Assembly (NCBI GenBank): GCA_029219345.1
Contig: JAQXTF010000079.1
Location: 1-37,071 of the forward strand
From: Eggerthellales bacterium
Lineage (GTDB): Bacteria; Actinomycetota; Coriobacteriia; Coriobacteriales; Eggerthellaceae
Reading direction: 5' to 3'
DNA length: 37,071 bases
The notes below the pieces were generated by a model, which was not told where the DNA came from, searched no databases, and saw nothing but the letters and a program-made list of their open reading frames with translations. Below are positions 8,075-16,648 of this stretch, piece after piece (position 1 is the stretch's first letter; every line of letters begins with the position of its first letter). A program made the translations under genes and the position numbers.

Positions 8075-9070
8075 CTAGATTCCCTTCGGCAGAGTACTGG
8101 CGCTGCCATCTTCCTCTACGGCTTTCGAGGCAGCGGTTTCAGCCTTCATCAAGTCGCGATGAGCAACGCTTACACGATAGCCGTTGGACTTCAGATAATC
8201 GCCCGTGGCCTCGGCAAGGGCAACACTGCGGTGCTGGCCGCCCGTGCAGCCAACGCCAATTGCCAGCTGCTGCTTGCCCTCGGAAACATAACCCGGCATG
8301 ACGCAATCCAGCAAGTCAAACCAGCGCTTTTTGAAAAGGTCGGTCTGGGGGCAATCCATAACGAACTTGCGCACCGGGTCGTCAAGACCGGTCAGGGTTT
8401 TCAAATCGGGATCGTAATAGGGGTTGGGCAAGAAACGCACATCAATGATGAGATCGGCATCAGTGGGAGCCCCATGCTTAAAGCCGAAGGAGTATACCGT
8501 CACGCTCAGCACCTTGCGAGTTTCCTCGCTGCTGAACAGGCTATGCAGCCTGTTGCGCAGCTGCTGAGGCAGCATATCCGTGGTATCGATGGTGTAATCA
8601 GCGCGCTTGGCGATAGCCGAAAGAAGCATACGCTCGCGGTAGATGCCCTGGCTGATGCTGGAGCCGTCCTCGCACAGAGGGTGGCGGCGGCGAGACGACT
8701 TGTAACGAGAAACCAATTTCTCATCGGCAGCGTCCAAGAACACCACGCGATAATCAATGCCCTTCTCATCGAGGTTTTTGATGATGGAAGAAAAGCTCTC
8801 GAAGTACTTATGGTTGCGGGCGTCGCATACAACGGCGGTGTACTCCCTTTTTCCGCTTGTGGGAGCAACACGCAAATCAATGAGGTTTTGGATAAGAGGG
8901 CACGGAAGATTGTCCACGCAGAAATAACCCATGTCCTCAAACACGTGCATGGCCTCAGTACGACCCGCGCCGCTCATGCCGGTGATAATCACCAAATTGG
9001 GCATGTCCAGTTCTTCAGTTAGATTTTCATACAGGTCGGCGGGTACATTCAGCTCGTCTACATCGCTCAT
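8075..9070 (-). CDS. rapZ: RapZ/YvcJ-family nucleotide-binding protein
   Basis: A P-loop ATP/GTP-binding protein; in E. coli RapZ controls amino-sugar synthesis through small RNA decay. The Walker A reads GMSGAGRT, with Arg replacing the usual Lys, a change common in actinobacterial members. EDMGYFCVDNLP follows, and the C-terminal domain has GCTGGQHRSV, the RNA-binding/phosphate-binding signature. At 331 residues it is about 40 longer than usual, with extra sequence at both ends. The ATG was chosen because AGGAGG lies 6 nt before it and because it follows the uvrC stop by 1 nt. Confidence 0.93.
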   Translation of the reverse strand: MSDVDELNVPADLYENLTEELDMPNLVIITGMSGAGRTEAMHVFEDMGYFCVDNLPCPLIQNLIDLRVAPTSGKREYTAVVCDARNHKYFESFSSIIKNLDEKGIDYRVVFLDAADEKLVSRYKSSRRRHPLCEDGSSISQGIYRERMLLSAIAKRADYTIDTTDMLPQQLRNRLHSLFSSEETRKVLSVTVYSFGFKHGAPTDADLIIDVRFLPNPYYDPDLKTLTGLDDPVRKFVMDCPQTDLFKKRWFDLLDCVMPGYVSEGKQQLAIGVGCTGGQHRSVALAEATGDYLKSNGYRVSVAHRDLMKAETAASKAVEEDGSASTLPKGI

Positions 9071-9071
9071 G

Positions 9072-11033
9072 TCATTCCTCCTGTCCAAACAATTCTTTTT
9101 CTTCCAATTCCCCATTATACTGCCTGAGCACCTTGTAAAGCTCACAGGCAACCTCGTCTGGCACACCACGAACGGCTTTCAGCTCATCAAGCGTTGCCGC
9201 CTTCAGGCGGGCAAAGGACTTGAATTCCTTCTTCAGGGCCTTCTTGCGAACCGGGCCCAGGCCTGCAACTTCGTCCAACACGCTCAGGGTCATTCCCTTA
9301 TCGCGCAATTCGCGATGAAAGGTAATGGCGAAACGATGAGCCTCGTCGCGCACCTGCTTCACCAGGTACAGCGACGCCGAACCGCCCGGCAAAACCACGG
9401 GGCCCGAATCTTGCCACGGCACAAAGAGTTCCTCGTCGCGCTTGGCAAGGCCGCAAAGGGCTATGTCGTCGATGCCCATTTTGTCAAACATCTCAAGCAC
9501 GGCATTGAGCTGGGGGCGGCCGCCATCAAGAATGATCAGGTCAGGCTTCGCCCCAAAACGCTGATCTTCCATGTTTTTGCGGCTATAACGGCGCTCCATG
9601 ACCTCTTGCATGCTCAAAAAGTCATTAGCCTCATCAAGCTGCGCCTTAATCTTGAAGCGACGATACTGGTTTTTGGCCGGCTTGCCGTTTTCAAAAACAA
9701 CCATGGATGCCACCGTATACGAACCATGGTTGGTGGAAACGTCGAAGCATTCTATGCGCTGTGGGGGCTTGTCCAGCGCCAAAGCGCTTTCAAGCTGCAA
9801 CAAAGCCTTGTTTATACGCTGGTCGTCGTAGTTGGTGCGCACCTTGTAGCGCATGAGAGAATGGCGGGCGTTAACTTCAGCCATAGCCAAAAGATCAGCC
9901 TTTTCGCCCTTTTCCGGGGCCACAAAACGTACCTTGGCGCCATGCTTGCTGGCAAGCTTCTCCGTAAGCCACTGGCTCATGGCATCGGCATCCTCAGGCA
10001 GCGCGCGCACAATCACCTCGCGAGGAATGGAGGTAGTCACATCGTAGTAGCGCAGTAGGAACGAATGCATCAGGTCTTCGTCCACCACGTTGGTGCCCTT
10101 GTTTAATATAAATTCATTGCTATTAATAATACGGCCTTCGCGAATCATCAGCACGTGAACACCCGTGATGGTTTCCTCGCGGAAAAAGCCTATGACGTCG
10201 GCAAACATGTTCTGAGAGGTTACCGCATGCTGCTTTTGCGAGAGCGATTTTATGGTATCGATGCGGCCCTTGATGCGGCCAGCGCGCTCAAAGTCAAGTT
10301 CTGCTGCGGCCTCGCGCATTTCATCGGTTAGCTCGGAAATAAATTCATTGTGATTACCCGCCAGGAAGCGGGAAATGCGTTTTACGTTTTTACGATACTC
10401 TTCGGGCGTGATGGCTCCGCAACAAGCGCCCGGCCCTAAACCCACATGGCTGTCAAAGCAAGGGCGCACGCCTTCTTTTCCCAAAAACGCATCCAAAGAA
10501 CCTTTGTCTTCGAGCCGCTTGATGCGACGCCATTCAGCGCAAGAGGCAGAGCACAGAGGCACCACCTTGCGAGCAACATCAACCATCTCACGGGCGGCGC
10601 GACTGTCGGTGAAGGGGCCAAAGTACTTCGTGCCTTCCTTGCGCTTCTCACGCGTGTATTTGATGGCAGGAAAAACATCGTCCGTGGTCAACGCGATAAA
10701 GGGATAGCTCTTGTCATCCTTTAAGTCAGCGTTGAAGAAAGGCGCATACTGCTTGATAAGGTTGTTCTCAAGAATAAGTGATTCATGCTCGTTTTCCACC
10801 ACAACGTAATCAAAGGACTGAATCTGATCAACCAGCAGCGGAATCTTTGCACGCTCATCCTGAAAGTTCACGTATTGACGCATGCGGGCGCGCAATTGCT
10901 TTGCCTTGCCCACATAAATCACGTTTCCTTCAGCATCTTTCCACAGGTATACGCCAGGCAACGTAGGAACGGTGTCCAGTTCGCGCTTGAGGCGAGCAAG
11001 CTTTTCGGCCGATGTTTCAGGATGTGTACTCAT
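9072..11033 (-). CDS. uvrC: Excinuclease ABC subunit C
   Basis: The dual nuclease of nucleotide excision repair; it cuts 3' then 5' of the lesion in the UvrB-DNA complex. The 653-residue protein has the GIY-YIG domain (GVYLW at 27-31, VIYVGK at 38-43), a UVR motif near 240-265 (ELDFERAGRIKGRI), an RNase H-like C-terminal nuclease starting around IECFDVSTNHGSYTVASMV, and tandem helix-hairpin-helix motifs (AGLGPVRKKAL, VRGVPDEVA). The cysteine cluster that binds a [4Fe-4S] cluster in E. coli UvrC is altered: Cys192 and Cys204 align with C166 and C178, but Gly200 stands where C174 should be and an extra Cys205 follows. The gene heads the whiA operon and is probably read from a leaderless message. 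Confidence 0.96.
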   Translation of the reverse strand: MSTHPETSAEKLARLKRELDTVPTLPGVYLWKDAEGNVIYVGKAKQLRARMRQYVNFQDERAKIPLLVDQIQSFDYVVVENEHESLILENNLIKQYAPFFNADLKDDKSYPFIALTTDDVFPAIKYTREKRKEGTKYFGPFTDSRAAREMVDVARKVVPLCSASCAEWRRIKRLEDKGSLDAFLGKEGVRPCFDSHVGLGPGACCGAITPEEYRKNVKRISRFLAGNHNEFISELTDEMREAAAELDFERAGRIKGRIDTIKSLSQKQHAVTSQNMFADVIGFFREETITGVHVLMIREGRIINSNEFILNKGTNVVDEDLMHSFLLRYYDVTTSIPREVIVRALPEDADAMSQWLTEKLASKHGAKVRFVAPEKGEKADLLAMAEVNARHSLMRYKVRTNYDDQRINKALLQLESALALDKPPQRIECFDVSTNHGSYTVASMVVFENGKPAKNQYRRFKIKAQLDEANDFLSMQEVMERRYSRKNMEDQRFGAKPDLIILDGGRPQLNAVLEMFDKMGIDDIALCGLAKRDEELFVPWQDSGPVVLPGGSASLYLVKQVRDEAHRFAITFHRELRDKGMTLSVLDEVAGLGPVRKKALKKEFKSFARLKAATLDELKAVRGVPDEVACELYKVLRQYNGELEEKELFGQEE

Positions 11034-11039
11034 GGCCTC

Positions 11040-11045
11040 AGTATA
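11040..11045 (-). promoter_or_regulatory. -10 box of uvrC, predicting a leaderless mRNA
   Basis: TATACT on the minus strand is followed by six bases (GAGGCC) and then the uvrC ATG. The usual distance from -10 box to start point puts +1 on the A of the start codon. The -35 region (TCGCAA, 16 bp upstream) is weak. GAGG is too close to the ATG to act as a normal ribosome-binding site. Confidence 0.5.
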
Positions 11046-11185
11046 GCAAAGCGCACCCTTCTTGCGACGCTTTCACCCTGGTTCGCTAACGCGAAACATT
11101 TTCGCCAGCCACTGGCAACAATTTTGCCACCTGTCTGAAACGATTTATTAATGATTTGTTAAATGCAAAGACATTCAGAAGATTT

Positions 11186-11229
11186 TTGACCATACTGCAA
11201 AATGTGAAATGCTAAGAACGAACTTAGCA
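11186..11229 (+). promoter_or_regulatory. gdhA promoter region with a perfect dyad
   Basis: TTGACC (11186-11191) is the best -35 candidate; TGCTAA 18 bp further is a poor -10. That -10 overlaps the left arm of a perfect 7-bp inverted repeat, TGCTAAG-n6-CTTAGCA (11210-11229), which ends 23 nt before the gdhA start. It could be an operator overlapping the start of transcription, or a 5' mRNA hairpin. Confidence 0.45.
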
Positions 11230-11252
11230 AACAGATGATAAAAGGAGATCAC

Positions 11253-12608
11253 ATGAGCTACGTACAAGACGTTCTCGAAATGGTCAAGGCCAAGGATCCC
11301 GAGCAGACCCTGTTCATTCAGGCTGCTACCGAGATTCTTGAGACCCTGGAGCCTGTAATGGAAGCACATCCCGAGTATGAAGCAAACCACATTCTGGAGC
11401 GCTTCGTTGAGCCCGAGCGTGTCATCATGTTCCGCGTTCCCTGGATTGACGACGCTGGCGTTGCTCAGGTAAACCGCGGTTATCGCGTTGAATTCAATTC
11501 CGCCATTGGCCCTTACAAGGGCGGCCTGCGCTTCAACCCCACCGTTACCCTGGGCATGCTGAAGTTCCTGGGCTTTGAGCAGATCCTGAAGAACTCCCTG
11601 ACCACTCTGCCCATGGGCGGCGGCAAGGGCGGTTCCGACTTCGACCCCAAGGGCAAGTCCAACAACGAAATCATGCGCTTCTGCCAGTCCTTCATGACTG
11701 AGCTGTATCGTCACATTGGCCCCAACACCGACGTTCCCGCTGGCGACCTGGGCGTAGGCGGCCGCGAAGTTGCTTACATGTTTGGCCAGTACAAGCGCAT
11801 CCGCAACGAGTGGACCGGCGTTCTGACCGGCAAAGGCCTGTCCTTCGGCGGCTCTCTGGCTCGTACCGAGGCTACCGGTTATGGCCTGGTTTACATGGTG
11901 AACGAGCACCTGAAGTGCACCAACGACACCATGGAAGGCAAGACCGTTGTTGTTCATGGTTCCGGCAACGTTGCTATCTACGCAGTTCAGAAGGCCGAGC
12001 AGCTGGGTGCAAAGGTTATCGCTGTTTCCGACACCAAGGGCTGGGTCAAGGACGAAGAGGGCATCTCCGTTGAGGCTCTGGAGCAGATCTACAAGATGAA
12101 GCGCTCCGGCAACGACAAGGGCGTTTCTCTGGCTCTGTATCCCGAAATCGCTGGCCGCGGCGAGTACACCGCCGGTGAGGGTCGTGCCGTATGGCAGCTC
12201 CCCTGCGACATCGCTCTGCCTTGCGCTCGTGAGAACACCCTGCTGCTGGAAGACGCCGAGGCTCTGGTTGCTAACGGCTGCAAGATCGTTGGCGAAGGTG
12301 CTAACATGCCCACCACCCTGGACGCAACCAAGTACCTCAAGGACAACGGCGTTGTGTTCTTCCCCGGCAAGGCTGCAAACGCTGGCGGCGTAGCAGTTTC
12401 CGGCCTGGAAATGTCTCAGAATGCCGAGCACCTGTCCTGGACCTTCGAAGAGGTCGACGCCAAGCTGCAGGGCATCATGGAGAACATCTATCACGCATGC
12501 GACGATGCTGCAAAGCGTTACGGCCATGAGGGTGACTTCGTAATGGGCGCCAACATCGCTGGCTTTGAAAAGGTTGCCGACGCCATGATGGCTCAGGGCG
12601 TTTGCTAA
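11253..12608 (+). CDS. gdhA: Glutamate dehydrogenase (hexameric, probably NADP type)
   Basis: Interconverts glutamate and 2-oxoglutarate plus ammonia. The 451-residue chain matches the hexameric class. Lys89, Lys113, catalytic Lys125 and Asp165 fall at the same numbers as the known active-site residues of the Clostridium symbiosum enzyme, and Ser383 in VSGLEMSQN fits the glutamate-binding serine. The nucleotide fold has GSGNVA at 236-241; SDTKG at the end of the next strand resembles NADP-using enzymes (inference). AGGAGA precedes the chosen ATG by 4 nt. Codon use is the most biased in the window, indicating high expression. It is monocistronic, divergent from uvrC, with its own terminator. 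It links amino-acid pools to the 2-oxoacid oxidoreductase module downstream. Confidence 0.96.
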   Translation: MSYVQDVLEMVKAKDPEQTLFIQAATEILETLEPVMEAHPEYEANHILERFVEPERVIMFRVPWIDDAGVAQVNRGYRVEFNSAIGPYKGGLRFNPTVTLGMLKFLGFEQILKNSLTTLPMGGGKGGSDFDPKGKSNNEIMRFCQSFMTELYRHIGPNTDVPAGDLGVGGREVAYMFGQYKRIRNEWTGVLTGKGLSFGGSLARTEATGYGLVYMVNEHLKCTNDTMEGKTVVVHGSGNVAIYAVQKAEQLGAKVIAVSDTKGWVKDEEGISVEALEQIYKMKRSGNDKGVSLALYPEIAGRGEYTAGEGRAVWQLPCDIALPCARENTLLLEDAEALVANGCKIVGEGANMPTTLDATKYLKDNGVVFFPGKAANAGGVAVSGLEMSQNAEHLSWTFEEVDAKLQGIMENIYHACDDAAKRYGHEGDFVMGANIAGFEKVADAMMAQGVC

Positions 12609-12630
12609 TCTTAGCTTCACGCTACACTAA

Positions 12631-12659
12631 GGGAGGAAGCGAAAGTTTCCTCCCTTTTT
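12631..12659 (+). terminator. Intrinsic terminator of gdhA
   Basis: Perfect 8-bp stem GGGAGGAA/TTCCTCCC with an 8-nt loop followed by five T residues on the plus strand. The opposite strand has only a short T-run, so any effect on the convergent uvrA message is weaker. Confidence 0.9.
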
Positions 12660-12694
12660 CTTTGCCTCTAAAGTTTTATGAAGCAGACCTCTTG

Positions 12695-15580
12695 CTATTT
12701 GAGCATCTTCGCGATGTACTGGCCCGTATAGCCCACGTTTTTGGCAGCAACCTCTTCAGGCGTGCCCGTGGCGATAACCTGACCACCGCGGTCGCCGCCT
12801 TCGGGACCCATGTCGATGATATAGTCAGCAGACTTGATTACATCAAGATTGTGCTCGATGACCAGCACCGTATTGCCGCTATCTACCAAGCGCTGCAAAA
12901 CCTCCAGCAACTGACGAACGTCTTCGAAATGAAGACCGGTGGTAGGTTCATCCAAAATATAGAAGGTCTTACCAGTCTGCTTGCGCTGAAGCTCGCTAGC
13001 CAGTTTCACGCGCTGAGCTTCGCCGCCTGAAAGCGTGGTAGCAGGCTGACCTAAGCGAATATAGCCCAATCCCACGTCGAAAAGCGTCAGCAGCTTGCGT
13101 TTGATGCTCGGGATGTTCTGGAAGAAACCCAGGGCTTCTTCCACCGTCATATCCAGAAGTTCCGCAATATTCTTTCCTCGGTAGCTCACCTGAAGGGTCT
13201 CGCGGTTATAACGAGAGCCGCCGCATACCTCGCAGGGCACGTAAATGTCAGGCAAAAAGTGCATCTCAATCTTGATCTGACCATCGCCCTTGCAAGCTTC
13301 GCAACGACCGCCAGAAACATTAAAGGAGAATCGTCCCGGGGCGTATCCGCGCGCTTTCGCTTCATTGGTAGAAGCATACAGAGCGCGCAAATCATCCCAC
13401 AGGCCTATATAGGTTGCAGGATTGGAACGGGGCGTACGGCCAATGGGGCTTTGGTCGATGTTGATCACCTTATCAATGCCTTCAAGGCCCGTCAGCTTTT
13501 TGTAGGGTGCTGCGGTGCGATGAGCATGATTGATGCGGTTTGCCAAAGCAGGAGCCAGCGTATCTGTGATAAGAGAGCTTTTACCGCTACCAGACACACC
13601 CGTAACAATGCAGAGCGTTCCCAGCGGGATATCAACGCTCACATCTTTAAGATTATTCACCGTGGCGCCTGTAAGGCTCACATAGCCCTTTTCATGAGCG
13701 CGCCGCTTCGCAGGCACCTCAATCTTGCGACGACCGCTCAGATAGTCTGCCGTAAAGGAATTTTGAGCCTTCTCAATTTCCTCAGGGCTGCCAGCGGCAA
13801 CCAAATAGCCGCCATTTTCTCCCGCCCCAGGGCCCATGTCAACCACAAAGTCAGCACTGCGGATGGTGTCTTCGTCGTGTTCCACCACAATGACGGTGTT
13901 GCCCAAATCGCGCAAATGCTCCAACGTGGCAATAAGCCTGTCGTTGTCGCGTTGGTGCAAACCAATGGAGGGCTCGTCCAGAATGTAAAGGACGCCCATG
14001 AGACCTGCGCCTATCTGCGTAGCCAAACGAATGCGCTGCGCTTCGCCGCCAGACAAGGATGCGGTGGCACGATCAAGCGTCAAGTAATCCAGACCCACAT
14101 CTACCAAAAACTTGAGACGAGCCACAATCTCTTTCACAATGGGGCCGGCAATAGCCAAATTGGCCCCCTCAAAGGTGAGGGATTGGAAAAACGCCAAGGA
14201 ATCACGGGCACTCATCTCGGTAACTTCATTGATGGATTTGCCACCCACAGTAACGGCCAAAATTTCCGGCTTCAAACGCTTGCCATGGCATGATGCGCAA
14301 GGATGCTGGGAGAAATAGGCGTTTAATTTCTCACGCTGCTTCTCGCTGGTGGACTCATCGCGCCTTTGCACAATAGCGGCACGGGCACCTTCCCAAGTGA
14401 TAAACCAAAAAGTATCGCGCCCGCTCACGGTGACGTAATCCACGCGAATCTTCTCATCGCCCAAACCGCCCATGATTGCTTCCCTCGCCTTTGGGGGCAA
14501 GTCTTCCCAGGGCGTCTTATCGCTAATGCCCAGATGCTTACACAATGCGGCCATGACCTGCGGATAATAATTGCCCGTGCTAAAGGGAACCAAGCAGCCT
14601 TCTGAGATTGACAGAGATGGGTCGGGAACGACCAGCGATTCGTTTACCTCTTCAGAGGTACCAATACCCAGGCATTCGGGGCAGGCGCCATAAGGAGCAT
14701 TAAAAGAGAAGTCGCGGGGCTGCAGCTCATCAATGGAATGACCGTGCTCGGGACATGCCAGAGCCAGCGAATACAGAAACTCGTTTTCAGCCAAACCGCC
14801 CGTTGCGCCCGATGAAGAATGAACGGATTGCACAGCATCTGCCGAGCTGTCTGCAAGAACCTGCACCAAAACGCGGCCATCGGCAAGAGAGGTGGCCTTT
14901 TCCACCGCCTCTGCAATGCGTGAGAGCGCAGAGGGTTTCAAAACAACGCGGTCAACCACCACATCAATGAAATGCTTAATCTTCTTGTTGAGCACAACAG
15001 GCTCGCCATCAAGCTTCTGCACTTCTCCATCAATGCGAACGCGAACATAGCCCTCCTTTACCAAATCTGCAAGGAGTTTGGTGAACTCACCTTTGCGTCC
15101 ACTCACTACAGGCGCCATGATCATTGCCTTGGTGGATTTGCCATCACCTAGGCCCATAATCTCATCGGCAACCTGATCGGTGGTTTGCGACTTAATCTCA
15201 CGACCACATTCGGGGCAATGGGGAATGCCCGTGCGCGCATAAAGAAGACGCAGGTAATCATATATCTCAGTGGTGGTGCCTACCGTAGAGCGAGGATTTT
15301 TGCTGGTAGTTTTCTGATCGATAGACACTGCCGGCGAAAGGCCGTCGATGCTATCCAAATCGGGCTTATCCATTTGGCCCAAGAACATACGGGCATAGCT
15401 TGAAAGCGACTCCACATAACGGCGCTGGCCCTCAGCGTAAATGGTATCAAAGGCCAAACTGGACTTACCACTTCCCGAAAGGCCCGTAATGACCACCAGC
15501 TTATCGCGCGGAATGGTGACGTCCACGTTTTTCAAGTTATGTTCGCGAGCACCTTTGATGACAATCGAATCTTGTCCCAC
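12695..15580 (-). CDS. uvrA: Excinuclease ABC subunit A
   Basis: The damage-recognising ATPase of nucleotide excision repair. The 961-residue length and two ABC ATPase halves are standard: Walker A GLSGSGKS near residue 35 and GVSGSGKS in the second half, each with its own signature ([29 protein letters not shown]) and Walker [10 protein letters not shown] and ILDEPTTGL. Zinc-binding cysteine pairs appear at CPEHGH with CPECLGIG and at CEACKGDG with CEVCGGSRY. Start is GTG, chosen because AAGGGGA stands 6 nt before it. It has its own promoter under a LexA-like box, and it converges on gdhA. Confidence 0.97.
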   Translation of the reverse strand: MGQDSIVIKGAREHNLKNVDVTIPRDKLVVITGLSGSGKSSLAFDTIYAEGQRRYVESLSSYARMFLGQMDKPDLDSIDGLSPAVSIDQKTTSKNPRSTVGTTTEIYDYLRLLYARTGIPHCPECGREIKSQTTDQVADEIMGLGDGKSTKAMIMAPVVSGRKGEFTKLLADLVKEGYVRVRIDGEVQKLDGEPVVLNKKIKHFIDVVVDRVVLKPSALSRIAEAVEKATSLADGRVLVQVLADSSADAVQSVHSSSGATGGLAENEFLYSLALACPEHGHSIDELQPRDFSFNAPYGACPECLGIGTSEEVNESLVVPDPSLSISEGCLVPFSTGNYYPQVMAALCKHLGISDKTPWEDLPPKAREAIMGGLGDEKIRVDYVTVSGRDTFWFITWEGARAAIVQRRDESTSEKQREKLNAYFSQHPCASCHGKRLKPEILAVTVGGKSINEVTEMSARDSLAFFQSLTFEGANLAIAGPIVKEIVARLKFLVDVGLDYLTLDRATASLSGGEAQRIRLATQIGAGLMGVLYILDEPSIGLHQRDNDRLIATLEHLRDLGNTVIVVEHDEDTIRSADFVVDMGPGAGENGGYLVAAGSPEEIEKAQNSFTADYLSGRRKIEVPAKRRAHEKGYVSLTGATVNNLKDVSVDIPLGTLCIVTGVSGSGKSSLITDTLAPALANRINHAHRTAAPYKKLTGLEGIDKVINIDQSPIGRTPRSNPATYIGLWDDLRALYASTNEAKARGYAPGRFSFNVSGGRCEACKGDGQIKIEMHFLPDIYVPCEVCGGSRYNRETLQVSYRGKNIAELLDMTVEEALGFFQNIPSIKRKLLTLFDVGLGYIRLGQPATTLSGGEAQRVKLASELQRKQTGKTFYILDEPTTGLHFEDVRQLLEVLQRLVDSGNTVLVIEHNLDVIKSADYIIDMGPEGGDRGGQVIATGTPEEVAAKNVGYTGQYIAKMLK

Positions 15581-15618
15581 GATAAATCCCCTTAGATGAT
15601 TATCTTTCGTTTTTGGCT

Positions 15619-15650
15619 ATTATACCCTATATTTACAAACATTTGTTTGT
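15619..15650 (-). promoter_or_regulatory. uvrA promoter with LexA-like (SOS) box
   Basis: A perfect TATAAT lies at 15619-15624 on the minus strand, 38 nt before the GTG. The -35 position is occupied by a perfect 6-bp dyad, ACAAAC-AAAT-GTTTGT (15635-15650). It resembles the Gram-positive/actinobacterial LexA box CGAAC-N4-GTTCG with one symmetric change (G to A and C to T in the half-sites). uvrA is a classic SOS gene, and the position would block RNA polymerase. Confidence 0.5.
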
Positions 15651-15652
15651 TT

Positions 15653-16636
15653 TTATGCTCTTGGGTGAGCTTGTGCATGAACCGATTTCAAACGTTCCGG
15701 TGTCAAATGAGTGTAAATTTGAGTGGTAGAGAGGCTTGCATGCCCCAAAAGCTCCTGAACGCTGCGCAGATCGGCTCCTCCATCGAGCAAATCGGTTGCA
15801 AAAGTATGCCTCATAGCATGGGGCGAAAGCGTTGTATCCAACCCAGCCTTGAGCATCTGCGCCTTGAATACCCTGCGAATAGAATCAGCCGAAAGGGGGT
15901 TTCCTGTGCGGGTCAAAAACACCTCAGGAGTTGCTTGACTCTTTTTGCGCGGGTCCAAAAGGTAGGGTCTTCCCTGCTCAAGATAAACGCGCAGCGCAGA
16001 CAAACACTGGTTATGCAAAGGCACAATGCGCTCTTTCGAGCCCTTGCCGAAAAGGCGCAACTGCCCCGTGTCTAAATCTATTTGGCTCAGCTTCAAACCG
16101 GCAACTTCAGAAACGCGAGCACCTGAGGCGTACAGAACCTCGAACAGAGCATCATCCCGCAGCACAAGTGCCCGTTGCTTTTTATCACCTGTGGCTTCAG
16201 TGGCTTTTTCGGCGGCATCCAATTCTTGCTGAAGGGCATCAAAGAGCGCATCAACCTCATGAGCTGAAAGAACATGAGGCAGATGCTTTGGGATTTTAGG
16301 CCCTTGAACTGCAGATATGGTATTTGAGCTAGAAATATTCGAAACGTTGAGCCAACGGAAAAAAGTCCGCAACGCGCTGAGACGCCTATTGATGGTCTTG
16401 CGCGAATAACGTGCCTTATCCTGATCTGCCAAATAGCCGCGCAACTGCCGCGTGGTAGGCGATAGCGCATTGAACTTCTGTCGATTGGCATATCGGAAAA
16501 AGGAGTTCAAATCAGCGTTGTAGCCACGAATGGTGTGGGCAGAATAGTTCCTCTCCCCCGCCAAGGAGTCAAGGTAGCGTTCAATGAGAAGCTCCTGTTC
16601 CTCATTTAGTTCTTCCAGCTCATCATCGCGCGCCAT
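15653..16636 (-). CDS. xerC: Tyrosine recombinase XerC/XerD type
   Basis: Site-specific recombinase that resolves chromosome dimers at dif during division. The 327-residue protein has an N-terminal SAM-like core-binding domain (about 15-100) and the catalytic domain with all six residues visible: Arg174, Lys198, His273, Arg276, His299 and the nucleophile Tyr308. A 15-residue charged insert around 137-155 is unusual. It follows trmFO by 12 nt in the operon, as xerC does in many Gram-positive bacteria, so a housekeeping XerC is preferred over a phage integrase. Whether it is XerC or XerD by orthology cannot be settled here. Confidence 0.93.
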   Translation of the reverse strand: MARDDELEELNEEQELLIERYLDSLAGERNYSAHTIRGYNADLNSFFRYANRQKFNALSPTTRQLRGYLADQDKARYSRKTINRRLSALRTFFRWLNVSNISSSNTISAVQGPKIPKHLPHVLSAHEVDALFDALQQELDAAEKATEATGDKKQRALVLRDDALFEVLYASGARVSEVAGLKLSQIDLDTGQLRLFGKGSKERIVPLHNQCLSALRVYLEQGRPYLLDPRKKSQATPEVFLTRTGNPLSADSIRRVFKAQMLKAGLDTTLSPHAMRHTFATDLLDGGADLRSVQELLGHASLSTTQIYTHLTPERLKSVHAQAHPRA

Positions 16637-16648
16637 GCAATCCCCGCT

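Noticed and set aside
11175-12620. A 481-codon minus-strand frame across gdhA
   Set aside because: Exact mirror of the highly biased gdhA gene; repetitive Ala/Val/Gly/Leu composition with no recognisable motif.
15653-16636. A phage integrase and attachment site next to uvrA
   Set aside because: The recombinase sits in the conserved dprA-trmFO-xerC operon, with no phage genes and no tRNA target nearby.
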